NCBI GenBank assembly: GCA_016929595.1
Contig: JAFGIN010000089.1
Span: 62,001-126,000, forward strand
Source of the DNA: Chitinispirillaceae bacterium
GTDB taxonomy: Bacteria; Fibrobacterota; Chitinivibrionia; Chitinivibrionales; Chitinispirillaceae
Direction of reading: 5' to 3'
DNA length: 64,000 nt
This document shows, in pieces, positions 1 to 10,400 of the stretch; the stretch's first letter is position 1; each line of letters begins with the position of its first letter. Under the pieces are notes generated by a model. The model had not been told where the DNA came from, searched no databases, and saw only the letters and a program-made list of their open reading frames with translations. Both the position numbers and the translations under genes were made by a program.

Positions 1-2359
1 TACGTAAAAACAGGGGAGCTCCCATGACCCACAGAGCGACATGTTCGGGTGCAACTGATAAAGTGTAATTGCGTACCCGGTCTTTACCCACTGATTGCAG
101 ATTGAAATCGAATTGAAGAACACCGTCCCACCCCTGAAGCGCACTGTAAGCTGCAACCAGGGGTACCGCTTCGAGTATCTGTTCGTTAGGGTAGCAGTGG
201 TTCCACTCTGTAATGATAAAGGGTTTCTGGTATACCTTGTAATACGATTTTGCAAATACAGTATTACGTGCCGGGCTCTTGAATTGAGAACCATTGTGGA
301 AGGGTGAATAAAGGACACGGTCCCAGTTATTACCGATTTTCCAGATTTGCGGATGATCCCAATAGTCATTGTTAATAGTAAAATCCATGATGGAGTTGTT
401 TTTAAGGGAACCAAGCAGCGGCAATGGCATATTACTTCCTGCAAGAGGATACTTCACACCAATCGAACGTAAATGAGTTGCCATCTCTTTGTAATACGCA
501 CTCTCAAGTGATGAAAGAAAGGTCATGCTTTCAACAATATTGCCGGAACCTGCGTTTTTAAGGACGGTGCGTTCCGGCTGCCAGTCGGGAACGAAATACG
601 CAAGTGTTTTATCTTTGTAAGGTGATTTTTTCCAGAGTGCTTCCAGTTCGTCCTTGTATGTTCCATTAATAAAATTTTCAGAAAAATGGGTAAAAATAGT
701 CGATTCGTTGATAATCTCCGATCCGATGATCGCTGGTTCATCCTTGTAAGCTACCTTTGTATACTCGTTGACATGATTTAGAAGCTGTGTGGCATATTCT
801 TTCTGGAGGTCGATTAATTTCCGGGAATACATACCGACCTGTTTGGCGCCAAGCTCTTTGGGTTTTTCAAAAACACTGTCTTCAGGAGTAAATTCACGGT
901 GAACAAGCAGATCAAGAAACAGGTAAATTCCTTTTTTCTTACATTGAGCGATAAGATAATCAAGCTGTTTCAGTGAGGTTGACGAGAGTGATCGGGTACT
1001 TTTTGCCTTGCCGAAAATATTCCGTTCTGCCCAGGGTGCATCCAAATGGTGAAGGCGCAGGAGATTGCATCCCATTCTGGCAAGACGAGTGGTAACAGAA
1101 TCGATTTCAGCATTTGATGCAAAACAATCTTTTTCGACAAGATTAGTCCCCCAGAACTTTGCAGGGGTTCCATCTTTGAAGAAAAACCTCCCATTCTTAA
1201 CTGTCAGGAAACCGTGCTTTCCTGCTGGAGCATCAAGCAGTGATGACCAGTCAACATAATGGCCTCCGGATGCAGTGTTGTCCTGCTCGAGTGGATACCA
1301 CTCTCCTTCATCCATGGGGCCGCTAAGAGCACCGGCATTTTTCAGCTGTTTGTCATTCTTATCGTGAACAAACAGTGAAAGATTATCAAAATAAGCAGTT
1401 CCAGTAGCATTACCAAGTGCTGCCTGTACTTTGATACTTTTCGCACCCTGCGGAACCATATAATCCATTGTAACCTTTTCCCACTTCCTGGTGCCAACCG
1501 CGCTGCCGGTAACTGGTGGATATCCGCCTACCAGCGCTCCTTGATTGTCAAGAAATTCGATGCCGATCCGTGCTGTTTCCCAATCCTCTTTACCCTTTAC
1601 AACATTTTCAGCCCTGATCCAGCCTGCGATGACCACCTTTGATGCATTCTCCGGTAGAACCACCACCTGTTCCGCACCGCTCCAGGCTGGGATGGCGTTT
1701 TTCACCATAACTCCATACTTTCCTGCATGGGCTGTAGCGCTTACTGAAGCGCCGAATATATTCCATCCCAACCCATCCTGTTCAAAACCAGCATCAGTAA
1801 GAAGATTGCCGCTGGTGTCGACGGCCGGGATCATTGACTTAATCTGTGCTGCCGAGTAGTAACTGCAAATGAGATCATCGAAATAGGCTTCACCGGTACA
1901 ATTGCCAAGTGCAACTATTATCTTGACATTTTTTGAGCCCTTATGAACCTGATATTTCTTTCTGAACATGGTCCATCCGGTGGTTCCATCAACCTGCCCG
2001 ACAGCATCCGGATAGTTGCCGACCATTTTCTCCTGCGCATCAAGAAACTCAAGGGTAATTCGTGCTTTTTCCCAGATCTCCTTACCGCCGGTTACAGTAT
2101 TTGTTTTAATCCATCCGCTCAATTCTACTACTTCGATACTGTCCGGAAGTGGCAATATCTGATGAGCCCCTGTCCATTTCGCAACATGATTGATCACTTG
2201 TATGCCATGTTTTCCACTGTGAGCTGTATCTGATACCTGTCCGCCCCAACCATACCATCCCAGGGTACGCTGTTCAAAATCGCCATTGGGAAGAATGTTG
2301 ACATCAGCAGTAGCGGATACAGATAGTAATGACACTATCGTAAACAATAAACGGTGCAT
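1..2359 (-). CDS. Secreted clan GH-A (GH5-like) glycoside hydrolase with two N-terminal CBM-like modules, 3'-truncated by window edge
   Basis: An open frame runs from an ATG at 2359-2357 to the left edge (786 codons) with no stop in the window, so the C-terminus is missing. The start has a good ribosome site (GAGGAGA, about 8 nt upstream) and is followed by a signal peptide ending near SVSATA. Two homologous modules of about 150 residues follow (roughly 22-165 and 170-325). Both share the pattern N/D-x-G-F-E-Q...GW and end in ALGN-TG-AYFD, like CBM4/9-type jelly rolls. From about residue 350 there is a (beta/alpha)8 glycosidase fold with KFWGTNL, GCNLLRLHHLDA and YLFLDLL. Likely catalytic glutamates are E552 in EIINES (acid/base) and E718 in IITEWN (nucleophile). 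It probably cleaves plant or algal beta-glycans outside the cell; the substrate cannot be read from sequence. The family is GH5-like by inference and another clan GH-A family is possible. Confidence 0.8.
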   Translation of the reverse strand, partial: MHRLLFTIVSLLSVSATADVNILPNGDFEQRTLGWYGWGGQVSDTAHSGKHGIQVINHVAKWTGAHQILPLPDSIEVVELSGWIKTNTVTGGKEIWEKARITLEFLDAQEKMVGNYPDAVGQVDGTTGWTMFRKKYQVHKGSKNVKIIVALGNCTGEAYFDDLICSYYSAAQIKSMIPAVDTSGNLLTDAGFEQDGLGWNIFGASVSATAHAGKYGVMVKNAIPAWSGAEQVVVLPENASKVVIAGWIRAENVVKGKEDWETARIGIEFLDNQGALVGGYPPVTGSAVGTRKWEKVTMDYMVPQGAKSIKVQAALGNATGTAYFDNLSLFVHDKNDKQLKNAGALSGPMDEGEWYPLEQDNTASGGHYVDWSSLLDAPAGKHGFLTVKNGRFFFKDGTPAKFWGTNLVEKDCFASNAEIDSVTTRLARMGCNLLRLHHLDAPWAERNIFGKAKSTRSLSSTSLKQLDYLIAQCKKKGIYLFLDLLVHREFTPEDSVFEKPKELGAKQVGMYSRKLIDLQKEYATQLLNHVNEYTKVAYKDEPAIIGSEIINESTIFTHFSENFINGTYKDELEALWKKSPYKDKTLAYFVPDWQPERTVLKNAGSGNIVESMTFLSSLESAYYKEMATHLRSIGVKYPLAGSNMPLPLLGSLKNNSIMDFTINNDYWDHPQIWKIGNNWDRVLYSPFHNGSQFKSPARNTVFAKSYYKVYQKPFIITEWNHCYPNEQILEAVPLVAAYSALQGWDGVLQFDFNLQSVGKDRVRNYTLSVAPEHVALWVMGAPLFLR

Positions 2360-2833
2360 TTAGATTCTCCTCTGATTAGATTTCATTTCTGCAGACATCT
2401 GCCTTTTGCTACTCTTTATCTTAAGATGATCCGGGTCGAACAGTAAGAGAGTACTTTAAAAATACTTTTATGGCTTTTCTATTTTTTCAAAATTGTTGTA
2501 CCAGTCCATTACAAACACTATATTAAACTAATAAGTAAAGCAGATCAAATTACCTGTCAGCTATGAAAAATTGAACAGTTTTTTCACAAATTACTCCTTT
2601 AAGAACAATTCAAACTGTTTGTTCAACCAATGACGATTTCAAACAGAGATTTTTTAATCACTTCAGTATTGAAAGATACTACATGAGTGGGATTTAAGGG
2701 TATAGAGATTTGTAATAAAATCACCTGGAGTATTGGATAATGAACTCATTCAGAGCGCTGTCGGCAGGATTCGAACTCAGCAATTGAAAATGTATAGATG
2801 GTGATATGCTATTCGCATATCACCGGGGAATAA
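2360..2833. other. Intergenic region between the glycosidase gene and the giant-protein operon
   Basis: No coding signal is seen over these 474 bases. The stretch is AT-rich and holds the hairpin at 2800-2824 that closes the upstream operon. The glycosidase promoter must lie here on the minus strand, but I see only a weak candidate: TTGAAA, 17 nt, AAGTAT around 2470-2500. A tRNA T-loop-like string near 2760-2782 was considered and rejected. Confidence 0.5.
2800..2824 (-). terminator. Perfect 10-bp hairpin after the three-gene operon
   Basis: GGTGATATGC, a 5-nt loop, then GCATATCACC form a perfect stem 10 nt past the stop codon of the last gene of the minus-strand operon. On the minus strand it is followed by a weak T-rich stretch rather than a clean U-tract. 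It may therefore be a processing or stabilising hairpin instead of a classical intrinsic terminator. Confidence 0.55.
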
Positions 2834-4438
2834 TCAATGATTGCTGATGCTATAAGCTGCACCTGTCAGCGGTGCCCGTTTCAGGGTGTCTTCAGCGATT
2901 TGTATTTCTGCCCAGAGGTTTTGATTGCGTAAAATTACCGCACGAAGAGTATCGGTGGTTGTCCCTTCACCGAGTCGAGCTACAAAGTTACCATTGGAAA
3001 CAGAAATGGCTTGGTTGTTTGCTGCACTGAATGTTTCGGAATATGTCAATGTTCCGGATGTTTCCTGGTCATATAGTCTGATGGCAACATCGACAGAAAC
3101 AGGGGTGGGTGTTCCCAGAGGGGTTCCTGAAGTGTCAAACACTTTAGCTGTTATGGTAAGTTTCTGAGCATTGGGTACAACAATGTTTTCAGCAAATGTT
3201 GCAGTAACAGCTTTGTTGCCAGTCATGACAATTGTTGCCGGGTTAGTTGAGCCGGTGAGATCCCCGCCCCATCTGACAAAACGATATCCGGAAGCCGGAG
3301 TAGCGGTAAGAGTGACCGAAGTTCCCGAAGGAAACGTTCCGGAACCTGGAGATACCGAACCACTGCCAACGGTAGTGACAGAAAGAGTGTAATTAACCGG
3401 GATCAGTTCAAAAGTAGCGGTAATATTTTTATTGCTGTTCATAATGACAGTTGCCGGGTTAGTAGAACCGGTGAGATCTCCGCTCCATCTGACAAAACGA
3501 TATCCGGAAGCCGGAGTAGCGGTAAGAGTGACCGAAGTTCCCGAAGGATATGTACCGGAATTGGGAGATACGGTTCCACTGCCAACGGTAGTGACAGAAA
3601 GAGTGTAATTAATAGGAATCAGTTCGAATGTAGCGGTAATTGTTTTGTTGCTGTTCATAACAATAGTCGCCGGGTTGGTTGAGCCGGTGAGATCCCCGCC
3701 CCAGCTGACAAACCGGTAACCAGATAAAGGAGTTGCGGTGAGAGTGACAGAAGTACCTGATGGGTATGTTCCGGAACTTGGAGATACCGAACCGCCACTT
3801 GAGGAGGTAACTGACAACGTGTAGTTCGGCGTGGACCCATCAGTCCAGGTGATATTATCATACGTTGTATACTGGTTCCATTGACTGTAATAACCATAGC
3901 CAACCTTACCGGAAGGATGGTTGGCATCGGTGAATGTACCCATTAAATTATTGTTGATAAAACATTTGAATGTAGAACCGGATGCTTCAATTTTCAAAGT
4001 AAAAGTAGTACCGATAGTGAAACCGCTTGCTACAGTTGTTCCTGTACCATCAGGGTTGGTTGAATTGGGAATTGCTTTGATATAACTGCCCCATTGGTCA
4101 GCAGGGCGTACAGTTACAAAGATAAAGGAACTGGTAGAAGTATACCTGAGAATCACTCCACCGAACATGCCATTCCACTGATCAGCAGTCATGGTAACTT
4201 CAAGAGTTCCATCATTGGTGCATACATAATTGTTAATAAGCATACCAACGCTGTTGCTGCTTGCTGCGGGAGCTGCTGCACCACCACTTTCTGTCCAGCT
4301 GCGGGCTCCGGTACTTGTCCATCCGGTGAGCACATTGTCATTGTGATTGTCAGAAAAACCTTCTGCGTATACCATTGAAAATGAAACGAGAATTAAAGCA
4401 AAAAATAAAGCTTTACCTTGAAACTTTTTTAAAATCAT
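2834..4438 (-). CDS. Secreted lectin-like protein with three tandem InlB-type repeats and a shared C-terminal domain
   Basis: 534 residues, third gene of the operon, 30 bp after the giant protease gene, with an AAGGA ribosome site. A signal peptide (about 1-25, ending VYA) precedes a jelly-roll region (about 27-200) resembling the DUF1080/concanavalin-like fold. Three near-identical 72-residue repeats follow (about 205-420). Each has YTLSVT, GTSVTLTATP, GYRF-W-GDLTGSTNPAT and KTITATF, the pattern of the divergent InlB B-repeat family. The last ~110 residues (KLTITAKVFDTSGTP...RAPLTGAAYSI) match the C-terminus of the 870-residue protein that opens the operon. They also resemble the domain found in many surface and tail-fibre proteins that ends in TPRxPL-AxPYA. 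No catalytic residues are recognisable. The role is probably adhesive or carbohydrate-binding at the cell surface. Confidence 0.8.
   Translation of the reverse strand: MILKKFQGKALFFALILVSFSMVYAEGFSDNHNDNVLTGWTSTGARSWTESGGAAAPAASSNSVGMLINNYVCTNDGTLEVTMTADQWNGMFGGVILRYTSTSSFIFVTVRPADQWGSYIKAIPNSTNPDGTGTTVASGFTIGTTFTLKIEASGSTFKCFINNNLMGTFTDANHPSGKVGYGYYSQWNQYTTYDNITWTDGSTPNYTLSVTSSSGGSVSPSSGTYPSGTSVTLTATPLSGYRFVSWGGDLTGSTNPATIVMNSNKTITATFELIPINYTLSVTTVGSGTVSPNSGTYPSGTSVTLTATPASGYRFVRWSGDLTGSTNPATVIMNSNKNITATFELIPVNYTLSVTTVGSGSVSPGSGTFPSGTSVTLTATPASGYRFVRWGGDLTGSTNPATIVMTGNKAVTATFAENIVVPNAQKLTITAKVFDTSGTPLGTPTPVSVDVAIRLYDQETSGTLTYSETFSAANNQAISVSNGNFVARLGEGTTTDTLRAVILRNQNLWAEIQIAEDTLKRAPLTGAAYSISNH
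3180..3830 (-). repeat. Three tandem 216-bp coding repeats
   Basis: Equivalent positions recur exactly 216 bp apart (GTTGCCGGGTTAGT-type string at 3234, 3450 and 3666), matching the 72-residue protein repeat. Copies are highly similar at the DNA level, so unequal recombination could change copy number without breaking the frame. Confidence 0.85.
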
Positions 4439-4468
4439 GAATTTTTCCTTAAAAATGGTTACTATTTT

Positions 4469-7400
4469 TTATTGTAAAATCGCTACGTACCTGTTTCCCT
4501 GAACTCTGCCTGCCAGTGCAGAACCAGCTCGGAGGTCAACGATCTGGTAGCGTGTTCCAGATGTGACCGGCAAAGCCGAAATACCAATTGATGTAATGAA
4601 CCCGGAGATTCCAGGGACACTTGCTTCGACATGGAGCTCTACAGGTATTTTCAGAGGAGAGATCTGCGTCAGACTGTTATGAGAAACACTGATAGTATCG
4701 TAATACAGTCCATCAGTTAAACCCGTTGCATTAAAGGTAAATTGTATAGGGGAGACCTGCCCGCTCTGAGTTGTACCAGACAGCGGAGTGGCCGTAAGCC
4801 AGGTACTCTGTTTAGCGATATTCCATATCAGGTCTGCATCACCGGTATTGGTTATGGTGGCAGTTCTCTGTGTACTGTCTCCAGTTGTCAGACTGACATC
4901 CATCTGCGGTGGAGTTACGGCAATTGATGGACCGGCTAATGAAGTTCCGGCAAGAGCCACATTAATAACCGGATTATCTTCGGCATTACTGTTGATCGTC
5001 AATATGCCGTTGAAATTACCTGCACTCAATGGATAGAAAACGACCGGGATTTCAATTGAAGAAGCCGGGGCAACTGAAATTGGAGTTGATCCGATAAAGC
5101 TGAACGCCACATTGCTTGATACCATTGAACTTACTACTGTTGTTTCATTTCCGGAATTGGAAAGTGTCAGCTGTAAGGTGTCGGTCAAACCGGTTAATAC
5201 TGTTTTAAAGGTTAGTGTTGATGGAGTTGCTGTGAGACCACGGAATCCACCAATGCTCAGAGTACAGGGCACAACAACCGGTGAGTTGCTGGCTGGTGCA
5301 TTGTGCTCAATGTTAATCGTTCCCGCATAACTTCCAGCAGCCAGTTCCAGAGAACGTAATGTTACCTGTAATTGTATCGAGGAACCTGGTTGCACTGTTC
5401 CGGTATCTCTGCTTAGGGATATCCATTCTGTCGATGATCCGCAGGTCCAGTTGAGAGCATTGACGATTAGTTTTTTCAAATTCTCATTTATGAATGCATC
5501 ATAGCTCGAGTATTTTCCTGCGCTCGCAAAAGAGACTACCTTGCCTTTTCCGAATGATGCAGCCACAACTGCTGCTCCTGAAACAGAACCGTTTACAATT
5601 ATTTCACCTGCATTTGCAATTCCAACACTGGTTCCGGTAGTAATACTGAATGTGGCATCAACCCCTTCTGTAATCGGGTGCTGCGAAATTACAGTATAAG
5701 TTTCATTTCCAGATGAACCGCTTGTGCGTGTGAATGGAACAATTGATTGCAGTGCAGTATAACGCCCATTCTCTATCTCAAAGCCTATCCATTCGGTAGT
5801 GATCAGACCACCACCATTCTGAACAAAATTCACTATGGCATTCTGCCCCGCAAGCGGCATATCACTACCATAATTGGTACCATCGGTTAAAACAATGACT
5901 CCAAATGCATCCGGAACCGGATTGGTTCCATTGTAGACTCCATCATCAGATACAATTGTCGTTGTATATCCGGCACTTTTGAATAAAGAATCAAGTCTGA
6001 CTTCGGTTCCACCATCTCCGATAATCAATACATTTTTCGGCGCAAAAGGGTTTGTTCCTGATTCCTGCGTCGAGATCTCAAAATGCAGGTTTGCACCTCC
6101 TGAATTAGAGATCGTAACTGTATGTGTCGCAGAATCTCCTGCAATTACTCTTGAGGAGATTGATTGTGGTGTTACTGTAATTGATGGCGGGTTTGTTCCA
6201 GTTCCGGTACAAGAGACGTTTATCGAAGGATTGTCTTCAGCATTACTGTTAAAAGTAATTATTCCGGAATGATTACCGATATTGACCGGCTGATAGATAA
6301 CTGGTATCTGGACACTTCCGGAAGGTGCTATCGTTAAGGGGAATGTACCAGCAGCTACGAATAATGGATTGCTGGACGAAACGGAATTAACGATGGTCGT
6401 TTCATTGCCGGAATTAGAGAGACGTATTTGTATCGTATCACGTGCACCTGCCCAGATAGCACCGAAATTTACGGAGGTTGGGGTAATGGTAAGACTCCGG
6501 AATCCTTCAATATCCGTTGCAACAGCTACGCGCAGCTGCTGATGTACTGGATCATCAGTACCGATCATTACCTCACCTTCATATCGTCCACCAAAAAGAC
6601 CTGTTGGGGTGACCGTAACGGAAACCGCAGCGCTGTCTCCCGGCGCAACTATACCACCAGCCATTGGAGATGCGGTGAGCCAGGTCGGGCCTGCAGCTCT
6701 GAGTGCTTTGTCTACATTCAATCTGCCGCCTGTAACACATCTTCCATTGAGTGCTGAAACAGGGTCAACATTATCCATTAATAACTCTTTTACCTGTGAT
6801 GCACTGAGGAATGGATTGTATGTCCAGATAAGACCTGCAGCTCCCGATACGTGTGGGGTTGCCATAGAAGTTCCGGAAAGATTCTGGTAACCTGAGCCTG
6901 GTGCACAGCTGTAAATGTCAACGCCTGGAGCACCCAGGTCGACACTGGTTAAGCCATAACATGAGAAATTTGCCAGAAGGTCATCATCGTCGGTAGCTGC
7001 AACCGCAACAATATTATCCAGAGCATAGCTGGAAGGATAATGTGGACTTGCATCATTATCGGATCCACTATTTCCAGCAGCTGCAACAAATAAACCTCCA
7101 ACGGCAATTGCATCCATAAGCCCCTGGCTGAAACCACCGCCACCCCAGCTGTTGCTGGTAATTTTAATATCCATTGCATTGGCGTAATTAACCGCATCGA
7201 TAGCATCCGAAGTCGAACCTGAGCCACCATCATCGAGGAATTTCAGTGCAACAAGGCTTGCAGTCCACATCACCCCTGCGACTCCGATACCATTATTACC
7301 AACTCCTGCAATGGTTCCAGCACAGTGGGTCCCATGATAATGACCATCTGTCGGATTGCTGTCATCATAGGCAAAATCCCACCCGTGAATATCATCAGTA

Positions 7401-10400
7401 TAGCCATTATTGTCATCATCAATACCGTTATTGGCAATTTCACCCGGATTTGTCCAGATATTGGCTGCAAGATCAGGATGGACGTAATCGATACCGGTAT
7501 CAATAATTCCAATCAGTATCGATCGGTTCCCAGTATGGCGATCCCAGACGTCTGTAGCATCGATATCTGCATCTACTGTACCGCCGGTCTGACCATTGTT
7601 AAACATGGCATAGAGTTGTGAAAAGTAGGAGTCGTTTGGCGTTGCAATCGCTTTTACTACATAGTCAGGTTCGACGTAGGCAATTGATGGTTCGTTTTTA
7701 AGCATTTCAACGGCTTTCAGAACACCCTCTTTTGTCGTGTCAGCCAGGGTAACCAGAAATGCTTTGCGCGAAGATGCTACTTTCAAACCTGTGCGAGGAT
7801 TGCGGGCGATACCCAGTTCCCGGATAGTTCTGTAACCAACTTTATCAAGTGATGAGAGTTGTGGGGATGATGAACCCTCAGCTGTACCAATTATGACACG
7901 GCCATTGATAAATTCTTTGTCGAGATTATCTGGAGAGTAAATGAGATCATTCCGTAATTTCGGCAATATTCCTTTTGAACTGGTTGAAGAACCGACAGGG
8001 TTGGAGAGTTGATTTATCCCCTGAATATGGTAATTCAAGGCGTCGCCGCCGGTGTTTTTTACGTAACAAACCCGGGTGGATGCCGGATCAGAAGGCAGAA
8101 GGTTGTAATAGAGGCTGTCGGGATTAACTGATGCTACCGGAGGTGTAGTTCCGCTTCCGGAGCACGACAGGGATATGGATGGATTATCCTCTGCATCGCT
8201 CAAAACAACTATCGTTCCGTTATGTACCTCAATTGTAGTTGGCTCGTAGATAACAGCAACGGTAACACTGTCAAACGCAGGGACTGTCACCGGTAACGAG
8301 CCGGAAATCGTGAAGACTGCATTGTTTGATGTGATTGAATTGACCTGTGTCGCCTCGTTTCCTGCATTGATAAGCCGCAATGCCAGTGTATCACGCAATC
8401 CCACCCACACTGGACCAAAATTGTGTGATGATGGTGAAGCTGTGAGTCTGCGGAAACCGTCAACATTTAATGTGCAGGGAACTACAAGCGTCTCATGCCC
8501 TGGGGCATTTGTAGAAATTTGAATATTTCTGGTGTTTTTTCCTCCCAGCATGTTAGCACTATTGAGAATCGTCTGGATCTCTGCGCTTGCTCCGGCAGCT
8601 ACAGTGCCACTGACAGGAGATAACGTCAGCCATTCAGCCTCAGGAGCGTTTCCAATATTAATATTGTCATACCATGCCTGCGAATTGTCGTAATTATAGA
8701 GATAAAAGGTAGTAAAAGAATTCACTTGATCACGGAATGGTATATCGGAGACGGCTAACTCACCGTCAATATACAAATCAAAATTCCTGGATACCCAGTC
8801 GATATGAAAACGGACGTTGTACCAGGTGTTTGGCTGATAATATACTGCCGTATATTCGTTCGCGTAAAATTCTCCCCGGCGCATAAAGAAAAAGATTGGG
8901 CAACTACTTGTTGGACCAAGCACAAAGTAACCGCAAGCTGAAGTATTATCGTTTACTCGAACCGAAAAACTAATGTCTTCAGGTGTTTGTGCGGTTGCAA
9001 ACTGTGCAGAAACTCCATCATAATGAGTATTGTTGCTACCGTTCAGAGTGAAAGAATATGTTCCGGAAGCTGCTGTAGCAGAAGTAACTAAACGGGTATA
9101 ACTTCCTGAGCCTGGTGTCCAGTTGTTCCAATTGCCATTTTCGAACCCGTCAAAGAATGGGTAGTTAACAAGAGCTAAGCCGGCATTGTTCGGTTTCACA
9201 AAATCTGAGGGAAGTAATAGCCCGTTTTCGATTGTAGAATCAGAAGAAATTCTTCTTATTTTACTTTTACGCAGGCTGCTGATAGAACTATTTCCATCTG
9301 TGGGAACGGTAGTGATTGTATAAGTAAGAGGTGCACCACCGGTATTTTCAATTGTCAGCAGGCTCGTATCTGACATCCCTGCCGGCATCATGCGCGAAAT
9401 TGAAACTGGTGTAATCTCAACCCCTGGTGCTGATGTTCCAGTTCCGGTACAGGAAACGTTTATGGAAGGATTGTCTTCAGCGTTACTATTTATCGCTAAT
9501 GTACCGCTATGGTTTCCTAATGTTCCAGGCTGAAAAATTACCAGGACTTCGATCGAATCAAGTGCAGGTACAGTTAAAGGCAGAGAACCTGGAACTGAAA
9601 AGTTTGTATTACCCGATGAAATGGAACTGACAGCAGTGGCTTCATCGCCAGAATTGATCAGCCATAAAGACACTGTATCCCGTGCTCCAACCCATAGATT
9701 ACCGAAGTTGATTGAAGCTGGTCGTGCTGAAAGCCTTCGCATTCCATCGACTGTCAGCGTGCAGGGTACCAGAAGTGGTGTCGCTTCATTGGATGCATTA
9801 TGATCAATCGACAAATTACTTGGGTAAGAGCCACCTAACATATTTTTTGCATTGAACTTGACCGTGATAATTGCACTGTCACCCGGTGCTACTGAACCGT
9901 TTTTCGGTGAAATAGTTAGCCATTGTGGGCCTGACAGAAAATCGAAGCTATTACCCATCATGAGAACTAAATCTCCACCCCAGTAAGATTCAATCGGGAA
10001 AACATTTATAGCCACAATCGGTTTGTCGGGGTTATAAGCAGCGAGGTGATATCCGTTTGAGTATTTTCCCAGACTGATGCTTCTCCCTTGTAATGTGGAG
10101 TTGTACGAATACAGGCTGGTAGTGATTGTTTGCACCCCATTGGTAATAAGATGGGATTCAAAACTTGCCGATGTGGCTGATGATGTTGTGTATTCGCTGA
10201 CGATAAATGGTGAATAGTCTGAAGTCATGATTCTGCCGCTCAGCGACCAATTGCCATTGGCACAAAAAGATGCATTAAGTATGCAAACTTTTCCTCCTGC
10301 ATCAACATAGTCTGCAAGAGTGTTTCCCATCAGTTCATAATCTGACCAGTAACTATTGGAGATGGCAACTACAATATCGTAATCTTGTAAATAGGCAAGA

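Noticed and set aside
2758-2784. tRNA T-arm-like string on the minus strand (GAGTTCGAATCCTGCC), possible tRNA or att-site remnant
   Set aside because: The five bases on each side of the TTCGAAT loop do not pair, no CCA or acceptor stem follows, and no cloverleaf can be drawn.
5979-6272. Open frames on the plus strand opposite the giant protease gene (also near 7246-7621, 11525-11875)
   Set aside because: They lie wholly antisense to a continuous 2969-codon gene with recognisable domains and themselves show no domain or ribosome site; shadows of a repetitive coding strand.
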